Shown here: one piece after another, positions 40,771-48,645 of the stretch
Layout: every line of letters begins with the position of its first letter
How positions within the stretch are numbered: position 1 is the first letter of the stretch
Source of the DNA: an uncultured Acidobacteriota bacterium
GTDB lineage: Bacteria > Acidobacteriota > Thermoanaerobaculia > UBA5066
Length of the DNA stretch: 48,645 nucleotides
NCBI GenBank assembly: GCA_903845115.1
Contig: CAIMWE010000157.1
Coordinates: 1-48,645 of the forward strand
Direction: 5' to 3'
Notes under the pieces: model-generated
What the model saw: only the letters and a program-made list of their open reading frames with translations
What the model was told of the DNA's origin: nothing
Database searches by the model: none
Program-made: the position numbers and the translations under genes

Positions 40771-42735
40771 TCAGTGGGCGGCCGCCGGAGCGGTCGTCCA
40801 GGCCGTCGCGCGGGATGCGGCGACCTCGTTCATCTCGGCGATCAGCGCGTCGAGCGACCTCGACCCGGCGTCCCCGCTGCCGTGGAGGCGGAGCGAAACC
40901 GTCCCCGCCACCCTTTCCTTCTCCCCGACCACCAACAGGGCCGGGACCTTTTCCATCTCACCGTTTCGGATCTTCGCGCCCAGCTTCTCGTTCCTGAGGT
41001 CGATCGCCGCCCGGAACCCTTCGGCCAGGAGCTTCGCCTCCACCTCGCGGCCGTACTCGTTGAACTTCTCCGAGACCGGCACGACGCGCACCTGCTCCGG
41101 CGCCAGCCAGAGCGGGAAGTTGCCCCCCGTGTGCTCGATGAGGATGCCGAAGAACCGCTCGAGCGACCCGAGGACGGCGCGGTGGAGGACCACCGGGCGG
41201 TGCTTCGCCCCGTCCTCGCCCGTGTACTCGAGGTCGAAGTTCTCCGGGTTCGCGAAGTCGACCTGCAGCGTCCCGAGCTGCCAGGCCCGGCCGATGGCGT
41301 CGGTCACCTGGAAGTCGAGCTTGGGGCCGTAGAACGCCCCGTCGCCCGCGTTGACGAAGAAGTCGCGCCCCCGGCGCTTGAAAGCCTCGGCCAGGGCGGC
41401 CTCGGCCTTGTCCCAGTTGGCGATCTCGCCCATGTACTTCTCGGGGCGGGTCCCCAGGCCCACCCGGACGCCGGTGAAGCCGAACGTCGTGTAGACCTCG
41501 TCGATCAGCGAGATGAAGCGGTCCATCTCCTCGGCCATCTGGTCCAGGGCGACGAAGATGTGCGAGTCGTCCTGGCAGAACGTCCGGACCCGGGTCAGCC
41601 CCTGCGTCACGCCCGACCGCTCGTAGCGGTGGAGACGCCCGAAGTCGGCGTATCGGACCGGCAGGTCGCGGTACGAGAACGCCTGGCTGGCGTACATCAG
41701 GAAATGCCCCGGGCAGTTCATCGGCTTCACGCCGAATTCCCGCTCGTCGATCTCCGTGAAGTACATGTTTTCCTTGTAGTTCTGGTAGTGGCCCGACTTC
41801 TTGAAGAGGTCGGCGTCGAAGACCTGCGGCGTGACCACTTCCTGGTAGCCGTACTTCACGTACAGCTCGCGCATGTACGCGACCAGGAGGTTGTAGACCG
41901 TCGCCCCCTTCGGGAGGAAGAACGGCGAGGCGGGCGCCCACGGGTGGAACAGGAAGAGGCCCAGCTCCTTCCCCAGCTTCCGGTGGTCCCGCGCCTTCGC
42001 CTGCTCCAGCCGGTGGAGGTGCTCGTCCAGCTCCTTCTGGGAGAGGAACGACGCGCCGTAGATCCGCTGGAGCATCGGGTTCCGCTCGTCGCCCTTCCAG
42101 TAGGCCCCGGCGGTGTGGGTCAGCTTGAAGACGCCGAGCTTCCCCGTGGAGGGGACGTGCGGCCCGCGGCAGAGGTCGACGAAGTCCTTCTGGCGGTAGC
42201 AGGAGACCGTGTCGCCCTCGGGGATGGCAGAGGCGATCTCGACCTTCAGGTGGTCCGCCTGCGCCTCGAAGACCGCGACCGCCTCGGCCTTCGGCATCTC
42301 CAGCCGCTCGACCGGGTTGTTCTCGGCGATGATCGTCCTCATCTCGGCCTCGATCCGCTCGAGGTCCTCGGGCGTGAAGGCCTTCCCCGGGTCGAAGTCG
42401 TAGTAGTAGCCGTTCTCGATGGCCGGCCCGATCCCTATCTTCACGTTCGGGAAGAGGCGCTTGACAGCGTTGGCCGTCAGGTGGGCCGTGGAGTGCCGGT
42501 AGAGGTCGAGGGCGTCCGGGTGCTTCGGCGTCACCACCTCGAACGGGCCCGATTTCACGAGCGGCCGGGAGAGGTCCAGGACCACTCCGTCCAGCTTGAC
42601 GGCGAGGGCGTCCTTGACCAGGCGGGGGCCGATGGACGCCGCGACGGCGGCGCCGGTCGTCCCCGCCTGGACCTCGCGCACACTTCCGTCGGGGAGCGTC
42701 AGCCGGACCACGTCGCCCGGGACTGCCTCGGACAT
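40771..42735 (-). CDS. thrS: Threonyl-tRNA synthetase
   Basis: 654 residues. N-terminal TGS domain (LTLPDGSVREVQAG), editing domain with HSTAHLTANAV and DLCRGPHVPSTG, and a class II core with zinc ligands in MNCPGHFLMY. RTFCQDDSHIF is motif 2-like, HRAVLGSLERFFGILIEH motif 3, and an anticodon-binding domain ends the chain. GGAAGGCGAGAGAG precedes the ATG. It is the first protein gene of the thrS-infC-rpmI-rplT-pheST operon and lies 106 bp behind the tRNA-Val genes. Confidence 0.96.
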   Translation of the reverse strand: MSEAVPGDVVRLTLPDGSVREVQAGTTGAAVAASIGPRLVKDALAVKLDGVVLDLSRPLVKSGPFEVVTPKHPDALDLYRHSTAHLTANAVKRLFPNVKIGIGPAIENGYYYDFDPGKAFTPEDLERIEAEMRTIIAENNPVERLEMPKAEAVAVFEAQADHLKVEIASAIPEGDTVSCYRQKDFVDLCRGPHVPSTGKLGVFKLTHTAGAYWKGDERNPMLQRIYGASFLSQKELDEHLHRLEQAKARDHRKLGKELGLFLFHPWAPASPFFLPKGATVYNLLVAYMRELYVKYGYQEVVTPQVFDADLFKKSGHYQNYKENMYFTEIDEREFGVKPMNCPGHFLMYASQAFSYRDLPVRYADFGRLHRYERSGVTQGLTRVRTFCQDDSHIFVALDQMAEEMDRFISLIDEVYTTFGFTGVRVGLGTRPEKYMGEIANWDKAEAALAEAFKRRGRDFFVNAGDGAFYGPKLDFQVTDAIGRAWQLGTLQVDFANPENFDLEYTGEDGAKHRPVVLHRAVLGSLERFFGILIEHTGGNFPLWLAPEQVRVVPVSEKFNEYGREVEAKLLAEGFRAAIDLRNEKLGAKIRNGEMEKVPALLVVGEKERVAGTVSLRLHGSGDAGSRSLDALIAEMNEVAASRATAWTTAPAAAH

Positions 42736-42841
42736 CTCTCTCTCGCCTTCCTTTCTCTCGCGCGGGACCAGCCCCGGCACTGCGCCGGGGCGTTCGAATC
42801 GGGATCTTTCTTCTGGCTTCTGGGGCGAGAGGAGGAGGGAA

Positions 42842-42917
42842 TGGTAGGCGCTAGCGGACTCGAACCGCTGACCCCGTCCGTGTGAAGGACGTGCTCTACC
42901 GACTGAGCTAAGCGCCT
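42842..42917 (-). tRNA. tRNA-Val (CAC)
   Basis: 76 nt including an encoded CCA. Acceptor AGGCGCT/AGCGCCT, anticodon stem CGTCC/GGACG with loop TTCACAC (anticodon CAC for codon GUG), and T arm AGCGG-TTCGAGT-CCGCT. Confidence 0.95.
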
Positions 42918-42953
42918 GGAGTCGCAGCGACCTGGGGGGAAAGCGGAACGGAA

Positions 42954-43028
<75 letters not shown>

Positions 43029-43111
43029 GCAACCGAAATTTCCGCTTCCCAGGGCTACCGGCAGGGGTCCCGCGGCCAGGCGCATGCCCTGGCGCAACGG
43101 GGAGCTTCTGG

Positions 43112-43143
43112 ACCCTACCCTCGACCCGGAATCAGATTGTCAA
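43112..43143 (-). promoter_or_regulatory. Candidate promoter for the tRNA-Val/thrS operon
   Basis: A perfect TTGACA (43138-43143, minus strand) is followed after 20 nt by TAGGGT. The spacer is longer than ideal. It is the best candidate in the 216 bp upstream of the tRNAs. Confidence 0.35.
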
Positions 43144-43230
43144 AAGACCGATCCCCAGGCTAAGCGCCCGGGGCGGTGGAGGATACCGGCACACCGGGAT
43201 ACCGTCAAGGCTGCTGGCTGTCGATTCGGC

Positions 43231-43236
43231 TATTCT
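43231..43236 (+). promoter_or_regulatory. Leaderless-type -10 box TATTCT for the GT2 gene
   Basis: TATTCT ends 8 nt before GTG 43245. Confidence 0.45.
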
Positions 43237-43244
43237 GGCGGAGC

Positions 43245-44189
43245 GTGAAGCTGGTCATCCAGATCCCCGCCTGGAACGAGGAGGAGCAGATCGCCGCCGC
43301 GGTGCGCGAGCTGCCGCGCGCGGTCGACGGGTTCGAGTCCGTGGAGGTCCTCGTCGTCGACGACGGGTCGACCGACGCCACGGCCCGGGAGGCCCGGGCC
43401 GCCGGGGCCGACCACGTCGTGAGGCTGCCGGTCCACCAGGGGCTGGCCGCCGCGTGGCGTGCGGGCCTGGACGCCTCCCTTCGCCTCGGGGCCGACGTCA
43501 TCGTCTCGACCGACGCCGACCGGCAGTACGCGGCGGCCGACGTCGGCAAGCTGGTGGCGCCGATCCTGGCCGGGGAGGCCGAGTTCGTCGTCGGGGACCG
43601 CGGCGTGGCGACGAAGGCGGACTTCTCCCGCGGGAAGCGGTGGATGCAGCGACTCGGCAGCTGGGCGGTCCGCCGGGCCTCCGGCACCGACGTCCCCGAT
43701 GCCACCTCCGGATTCCGCGCCCTGACCCGCGAAGCGGCCCTCCGCCTGAACGTCTTCTCGAAGATGACCTACACGATCGAGACCCTGATCCAGGCCGGGA
43801 CCAAGGAGATGGCGGTCGCGTCCGTCAGGGTCGGCACGAACCCGCCCGTCCGGCCCTCGCGCCTCTTCCGGAAGACCTCGGACTACGTCCTGATCCAGGG
43901 CGCCAACATCCTCCGGATGACCGCGCTCTACAAGCCGCTGCCGGTCTTCTTCGGCCTGGCGGCCCTCCTCTTCGGGGGAGGCCTCCTCCTCGTCGGGCGC
44001 TACCTCTGGTTCGTGGCGGCGAACCAGAATCCCGCCGGCCACCTCCAGTCGCTGCTGCTCGCGGCGGTCCTCTTCCTCGCGGCGACGATCTCGTTCCTCA
44101 CCGGCCTCCTCGCCGACCTGATCTCCATCAACCGGGCGCTCCTCGAGGAGGTCCTGCTCCGGCTAAGGAAGACGGACCTGGACCGCTGA
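43245..44189 (+). CDS. Family 2 glycosyltransferase with two C-terminal membrane helices
   Basis: 314 residues. The GT2 core has IQIPAWNEEEQIAAAV, VLVVDDGSTDATA and a STDADRQY donor-site DxD. PDATSGFRALTREAALRL is typical of polyprenyl-phosphate sugar synthases. Two hydrophobic segments (about 227-248 and 265-290) anchor it. It probably makes a polyprenyl-phosphate sugar, the donor type used by GT-C enzymes such as the one at 10760; the sugar is unknown. The GTG start was chosen for its -10 box spacing and because the GT2 fold begins at once. Confidence 0.85.
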   Translation: MKLVIQIPAWNEEEQIAAAVRELPRAVDGFESVEVLVVDDGSTDATAREARAAGADHVVRLPVHQGLAAAWRAGLDASLRLGADVIVSTDADRQYAAADVGKLVAPILAGEAEFVVGDRGVATKADFSRGKRWMQRLGSWAVRRASGTDVPDATSGFRALTREAALRLNVFSKMTYTIETLIQAGTKEMAVASVRVGTNPPVRPSRLFRKTSDYVLIQGANILRMTALYKPLPVFFGLAALLFGGGLLLVGRYLWFVAANQNPAGHLQSLLLAAVLFLAATISFLTGLLADLISINRALLEEVLLRLRKTDLDR

Positions 44190-44219
44190 GGGCCGGGGAG
44201 CGGCGCCGACCCGGGGAGC

Positions 44220-46709
44220 TCACGGCGAGGGGATGCCGGGGACCAGCGTGCCGTCCCCGGATCGGTTGTCGACGACCGTGGCGTAGGCGCCGACCGCCGC
44301 TCCCGACAGGTCCTCGAAGACGACCGACAGGACCTCGTTGCCGGTGCCGAGGCCCGCGATCAGCTCGTCCACCGCGAGCTGGACGAAGTTGCTGCCGGCC
44401 TGCGTCAGCCTGAGATACGTCGACAGGAGCTGCGTCCCGGCCGCGTTGTAGACCTTGACGAACCCCTCGGCGCCGTCCACCGCCGATCCCGAGGCGAGGA
44501 AGAGGGCCACGTTGGTCCGGTAGTTCGCGTCCGAGCGGAGCCCGGCCAGGACCAGCCGCCTGTTTGCGCCCGCCCCGGACGCGAAGTCGGCGCCGGTGTA
44601 GCCGGGGATCCCCAGGCCCACGTCGCCCGTCGGCTGGTTGTTGTAGACGCGGGAGGTCACGAGGATCGGGTCGGCGTTCGCGTCGTCCGGGGAGACGTCC
44701 GCGAACGCGTTGAGGTAGCGGTTCGCGTCGCCGTCCTGGAGCGAGAGCCAGCTCTTCACGAAATCGACCCACTGGATGGTCTGCCCCGCGACGAAGGGGA
44801 CGGACCCGCTCCTCGTGCGGCTGAAGCCGAGGCCGTCGACCCACGAATAGACGATCCGGACCACGCGCGCCGAGGCCGACGGGTTGTAGACCACGAGGTC
44901 GCTCCGCCAGAGCGTGTTCTCCTTCCCCTCCGTGCGGACGATGCCGGGGAGGCGGTACGAGGAGGCGGGAGACGAAACCCCCGTGACGAGCACCGGGTCC
45001 TTCGAGACGTCGTCGATGACCGAGGCGTAGGGAAAGACGGCGGTGCCCGAGAGGATCCGGATGCGCGCCCGGTAGGCCTGGACGGGGTTCGCCGTCTTGT
45101 CGTAGCCAGCGCCGCTCCCCGGGGGAGGGGCGGTCAGGACGTTCGTCAGCTGGCGGACGCCGAACGGATTCAGCTCCATCGTCACCGGGAAGCCCAGCCG
45201 GCTGCCGTCGGCCCCGAAGAGCGTCACCTCGGCCGACACGTAGTCGCCGGCGAGATTCGCGACCGCGAGGTTCGTGTGGTGCGTCGCGTCGTCGCGCAGC
45301 CCGATCAGCTCCAGCAAGTCGCCGCCCGCCTGGACGCCGGCGCCGGCCCCGGCCGGGAGCGCGACCGACGGGAGGGAGAGGCCGACCGTCCCGTCGGCGC
45401 CGCGGCTGACGTCGTAGGTCGAGCCGTTGACGACGGGCTGGACCGCGGCCGAGCCGTCGCTCCGGACTAGGATCGCGCCGTAGGTCCCCTTCTCGAGGCC
45501 GAAGAGCGAGGCCATCCCGTTCGCGAACACCCTGGTGGCCCGCGGCGAGACGGAGATCGCCTTCCATTTCCCGTCCAGGTCGGCGAGCGAGCCGATCGGA
45601 CGGCTCCCGTCCAGGAACGCGACGTGCAGGTCCATGGGGCTGCCCTGGGACGGGTTGAAGAAGCCGAGGTCGGACTGCCACTCGGCGCCGCCCAGGCCCG
45701 AGACCCAGGCCACGCCCGGCACCAGCCAGAGCTGGACGCCCGAGATCGTCAGGCTCGTGGCGGCGGTCCGGGTCGGGCCGGCCGCGTCCTGCACCGTGCA
45801 CGTCACCGCGAACGTCCCCGCCCGGGTGTAGGTGTGGAAGGTCGAAGCCCCGCTCCCGGGTCCGCTCTGGTCGCCGAAGTCCCACGCGTAGGACGAATAG
45901 CTCCCCGACCCGCCGGCGGCGGTGGCGGTGAAGGTGATCGGCACCCCGATCGCCCCGCCGGGCGGGGACGCCTGGATGGCGAGCGTCAACGGAGGAGGAG
46001 CCGTGTCGATGATCGTCACGCTCACCCCCAGGGTGGAAGGAAGGGACCCGTTCTTCGGGACGAAGCCGAGCTGGATGCCGCCGGGGAACGTGCCGCCCGC
46101 CGCATAGGAGAAAGCGGCGCCCTGCCCGGCCCCCGTGGCCGGGCTGGCCCCCGCGAACGTCCACGCGAGCGACGCAGCGACGGGCGGGATCTGGGCCTTC
46201 GTCACGCGGTCGAATGCGTACGCCGTCAGGCTGTCTCCCACCTTCGCCGCCAGCGCCGTCCGGTCGCAGAACGGCACGAAGTTGCACGAGTCGACGCCGT
46301 TGACGGAGACCCGCACCTCCGGGCTCCACTTCTGGACGGTCTGCGTGACGGTGACGTCCGTCAGGAGGAAGTTCGAGCCGGCCGAGCTCGAGGCCGTGCA
46401 CTTCGCGTGGAAAGTCCCGGCCGCGCCGTAGGTGTGGGTGGCGACGGACGACTGGACCGGGGAGCCCCCGTCGTCGAAGTCGATCGAGAAGGCCGGGGAC
46501 GGGACCCCGGTGGCCACGCAGCCGAAGACGACCGGCTGCCCGACCGCGGGGTTCGACGGCGACGCCGTGAAGCTCGTGACCGTCGGCGAGGCGATCAGAG
46601 CCGGCGCTCCGCCGGCCGCGAAGAGGGCCAGCACGGCGGCGGCGAGGGCCGGCAGGAAGCGCCCTCCCGTCCCGGCGGCTCCAGGCATGGACGAGATCGC
46701 AGACCGCAT
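44220..46709 (-). CDS. Large secreted protein with PKD domains and repeated C-terminal modules
   Basis: 829 residues. The signal peptide is within 1-40. Two PKD-like domains are seen: FSIDFDDGGSPVQSSVATHTY (about 74) and YAWDFGDQSGPG (about 270). From about 330 on, a motif recurs three times in which a short aromatic sentence precedes a beta-rich unit: GGAEWQSDLGFFNPS, ENTLWRSDLVVYNPS and SDANYRTNVALFLAS. This suggests three tandem beta-domains of a secreted type common in some Acidobacteria. No catalytic site is seen; a surface or adhesive role is possible. GGAAGAG precedes the ATG. Confidence 0.75.
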   Translation of the reverse strand: MRSAISSMPGAAGTGGRFLPALAAAVLALFAAGGAPALIASPTVTSFTASPSNPAVGQPVVFGCVATGVPSPAFSIDFDDGGSPVQSSVATHTYGAAGTFHAKCTASSSAGSNFLLTDVTVTQTVQKWSPEVRVSVNGVDSCNFVPFCDRTALAAKVGDSLTAYAFDRVTKAQIPPVAASLAWTFAGASPATGAGQGAAFSYAAGGTFPGGIQLGFVPKNGSLPSTLGVSVTIIDTAPPPLTLAIQASPPGGAIGVPITFTATAAGGSGSYSSYAWDFGDQSGPGSGASTFHTYTRAGTFAVTCTVQDAAGPTRTAATSLTISGVQLWLVPGVAWVSGLGGAEWQSDLGFFNPSQGSPMDLHVAFLDGSRPIGSLADLDGKWKAISVSPRATRVFANGMASLFGLEKGTYGAILVRSDGSAAVQPVVNGSTYDVSRGADGTVGLSLPSVALPAGAGAGVQAGGDLLELIGLRDDATHHTNLAVANLAGDYVSAEVTLFGADGSRLGFPVTMELNPFGVRQLTNVLTAPPPGSGAGYDKTANPVQAYRARIRILSGTAVFPYASVIDDVSKDPVLVTGVSSPASSYRLPGIVRTEGKENTLWRSDLVVYNPSASARVVRIVYSWVDGLGFSRTRSGSVPFVAGQTIQWVDFVKSWLSLQDGDANRYLNAFADVSPDDANADPILVTSRVYNNQPTGDVGLGIPGYTGADFASGAGANRRLVLAGLRSDANYRTNVALFLASGSAVDGAEGFVKVYNAAGTQLLSTYLRLTQAGSNFVQLAVDELIAGLGTGNEVLSVVFEDLSGAAVGAYATVVDNRSGDGTLVPGIPSP

Positions 46710-46791
46710 GACGCTCTTCCTTTTCCCGACAGGGGGGATCCAGCTGGTGGTGTCGCGACCGCCCCCGTTCTTTCTCCGGTTCCCCCGCCCG

Positions 46792-48609
46792 TCACCGCTC
46801 CGCGTACATCCTCTCCACCTCGTCGCGGTAGTGCTCGGCAGCCGCGCGCCGGCGGACCTTCATCGTCGGCGTCATCTCGCCGCGCTCGATCGAGAGCGGC
46901 TCGGAAAGCAGCGTGAACCGGATGATCCGCTCGAACGGGGCGAACGCCTGCGACCGTTCGCCGATCCGGTCCCGGAAGAGCTCCACGACTTTCGGGTGCC
47001 GGACCAGCTCCTCCCGGTTCTGGAAGGGGACCGACGCGCTCCGAGCCCACTGCTCGAGCGCTTCGAACGCCGGGACGATCAGGGCCGTGACGAACCTCCG
47101 CCCCTCGCCGATCACGGCGATCTGGTCCACGAGGTGGTCCGAGCCGATGGCCGACTCGATCTGCTGGGGCGCCACGTACTTGCCGCCGGAGGTCTTGATC
47201 AGGTCCTTGATCCGCTCGGTGATCTGGAGGTTGCCTTCGGCGTCCATCAATCCCGCGTCCCCGGTCCGGAACCAGCCGTCCACGAACACCTCCGCGGTCT
47301 CGCGGGGCTTCTTGTAGTACCCCTTCATCACGGTGGAGCCGCGAACCAGGATCTCCCCCTCGTCCGAGATCCGCACCTCGACTCCCGAGAGCGGCTTTCC
47401 CACCGTGCCGGCCCGGAAACGGCCGGTCTCGTTGCACGACACGGTGGCGGTCGTCTCCGTCAGACCGTAGCCGCAGACGACGAAGAGCCCGCAGGCGAGG
47501 AAGAACTCCTCGATCTCCTTCGAGAGGGGGGCCCCGGCGCAGGGCAGCAACCGGGTCCGTCCGCCCAGGATCTCCCGGATCTTCGCGAGGACGAGCCGGT
47601 CGGCGGCGCGGTGCCGGACCGAGAGCCAGGCCGGGACCGGAAGGCCCTCGCGGAGACGCTTCGAGCGCTCCGCACCGACGCCGATCGCCCAGCGGAAGAG
47701 TGTGCGCCGGAGGGCGGGGGCGGACTCGGCGCGGTCGAGGACGGTCCCGTGCACCTTCTCGTAGAACCGGGGGACCGCGCACATCATCGTGGGGCGGACC
47801 TCCTTCAGGAACTCCGTGACCTTCGCGGGCTCCTCGCAGTAGGCCACCGTCATCCCGCAGCTCAGGAGGGCATAGCAGGTCCAGGCCCTCTCGAAGACGT
47901 GAGCCAGCGGAAGGAAGCAGAGCGAGAGGTCCGACTCCCCCGGGTCGGGGAGGCGCTCGTCGTGGTAGGCGGCGGTCGACGCGAAATTCCGGTGGGTCAG
48001 CATGACCCCCTTCGGCTCGCCCGTCGTCCCGGAGGTGTAGATGAGGGTCAGGAGGTCGTCGAGGGAGGCGCGGCCGAGCCGGTGCGCCACCTCGGCGTCG
48101 CTCCCGGAATTCCGCCCGGCCGCGAGGAAGCCGTCGAATCGCAGCGTCGCCGGGCCGTCCGCGGGGACCGCGGGGTCGAGGACGACGACGCGCGAGAGCG
48201 ACGGGGTCGACCCGAGGAGGGCGTTGGCCTTCTTGAGCTGCTCGCCGCCCCCGACGAAGACGATCTTCGCCTCGGACTCGCGGAGGATGTAGCGCGCCTG
48301 CGCTTCCGACGCGGAGGAGTAGAGCGGAACGGAGACCGCCCGGATCTGCTGGCAGGCGAGGTCGACGATCGTCCACTCCGGCCGGTTCGCCGACCAGATG
48401 GCGACCCGGTCGCCCTCCGCGACGCCCAGGTCGACGAGGGACCTCGCGGCCGCGCGCACTTCTTCGCCGAGCCGGCGCCACGAGATCTCCCGCCACTGGC
48501 CCGCCTCGCGGAAGCGGAGGGCGGCCCGGTCCCCCAGTCGCTCCACCTTGGCGGCCAGGAGGTCGCCGAGGAAGGGGATCTTCCTGTGCTGTCCCACGGT
48601 AATGCTCAC
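46792..48609 (-). CDS. Long-chain acyl-CoA synthetase (AMP-forming)
   Basis: 605 residues. It activates a fatty acid to acyl-CoA via acyl-AMP. The phosphate loop is IYTSGTTGEPKGVMLTH, the adenine motif GYGLTETTATVSCNE, followed by GWFRTGDAGLMD and the hinge/Lys region ITERIKDLIKTSGGKYVAP. The length and the final EMTPTMKVRRR are typical of the FadD15/FAA type. GGGGGA precedes the GTG start. The 36 bp beyond it to the window end hold nothing recognisable. Confidence 0.92.
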   Translation of the reverse strand: MSITVGQHRKIPFLGDLLAAKVERLGDRAALRFREAGQWREISWRRLGEEVRAAARSLVDLGVAEGDRVAIWSANRPEWTIVDLACQQIRAVSVPLYSSASEAQARYILRESEAKIVFVGGGEQLKKANALLGSTPSLSRVVVLDPAVPADGPATLRFDGFLAAGRNSGSDAEVAHRLGRASLDDLLTLIYTSGTTGEPKGVMLTHRNFASTAAYHDERLPDPGESDLSLCFLPLAHVFERAWTCYALLSCGMTVAYCEEPAKVTEFLKEVRPTMMCAVPRFYEKVHGTVLDRAESAPALRRTLFRWAIGVGAERSKRLREGLPVPAWLSVRHRAADRLVLAKIREILGGRTRLLPCAGAPLSKEIEEFFLACGLFVVCGYGLTETTATVSCNETGRFRAGTVGKPLSGVEVRISDEGEILVRGSTVMKGYYKKPRETAEVFVDGWFRTGDAGLMDAEGNLQITERIKDLIKTSGGKYVAPQQIESAIGSDHLVDQIAVIGEGRRFVTALIVPAFEALEQWARSASVPFQNREELVRHPKVVELFRDRIGERSQAFAPFERIIRFTLLSEPLSIERGEMTPTMKVRRRAAAEHYRDEVERMYAER

Positions 48610-48645
48610 GGCTCCCCCGCGCCCGGCCCGTTCGCGGACCGGGAC

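Overview
The window is high-GC bacterial chromosome and most likely comes from an Acidobacteriota genome, possibly of Thermoanaerobaculia type. This is inferred from three things: a secreted VWFA-related protein of the acidobacterial type (4017-5627), an Oar-like TonB receptor with a carboxypeptidase-regulatory plug extension (12641-15364), and a PKD protein ending in repeated secreted modules (44220-46709). I see no transposase, prophage or CRISPR array.

Layout. 1-1955 (minus): a truncated class V aminotransferase, two doubtful small ORFs and a Trm112-like protein. 1988-25595: a murein (peptidoglycan) dissimilation and salvage island on both strands. It holds an NlpC/P60 plus class A beta-lactamase-like fusion, a Tat-signal dipeptide epimerase, an uncharacterised nucleotidyltransferase pair, a NagX-like membrane acyltransferase, MurQ and a MurNAc/GlcNAc kinase, a TPR glycosyltransferase, a TonB receptor and a SIS-family amino-sugar isomerase/deaminase. 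It continues with a fused AmiE-like/NamZ protein, a secreted diaminopimelate decarboxylase homologue, a Tat-signal LD-carboxypeptidase, glycerate 2-kinase, and a GNAT plus N-succinylamino-acid racemase pair. 25701-28036: GH57 glucan branching enzyme behind an 11-codon leader ORF. 28204-32867: small protein, response regulator and two sensor kinases. 32864-43028 (minus): a conserved housekeeping block reading tRNA-Val(GAC), tRNA-Val(CAC), thrS, infC, rpmI, rplT, pheS, pheT, coiled-coil protein, zapA, 6S RNA, rny, ymdB. 43245-48609: family 2 glycosyltransferase, PKD secreted protein and acyl-CoA ligase.

How the genes may work together (inference). Five murein enzymes have visible export signals: the NlpC/P60 fusion, dipeptide epimerase, LD-carboxypeptidase, DAP decarboxylase homologue and AmiE-NamZ. 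The last steps of this set are cytoplasmic in the textbook organisms. Together they could strip MurNAc from glycan ends, release and trim stem peptides, epimerise L-Ala-D-Glu and decarboxylate diaminopimelate outside the cytoplasm. The sugars would then be handled inside by the kinase, MurQ and the SIS protein, and D-amino acids by the GNAT/racemase pair.

Expression signals. Ten start codons sit 6-8 nt after a TANNNT-like -10 box (one is GATAAT), which points to leaderless transcription. Other genes have clear Shine-Dalgarno sequences, including infC with an AUU start and the DAP decarboxylase homologue with a TTG start. The 1378-1697 stretch holds only two doubtful small ORFs. The 513-bp stretch 16573-17085 has no convincing gene and is packed with inverted repeats.
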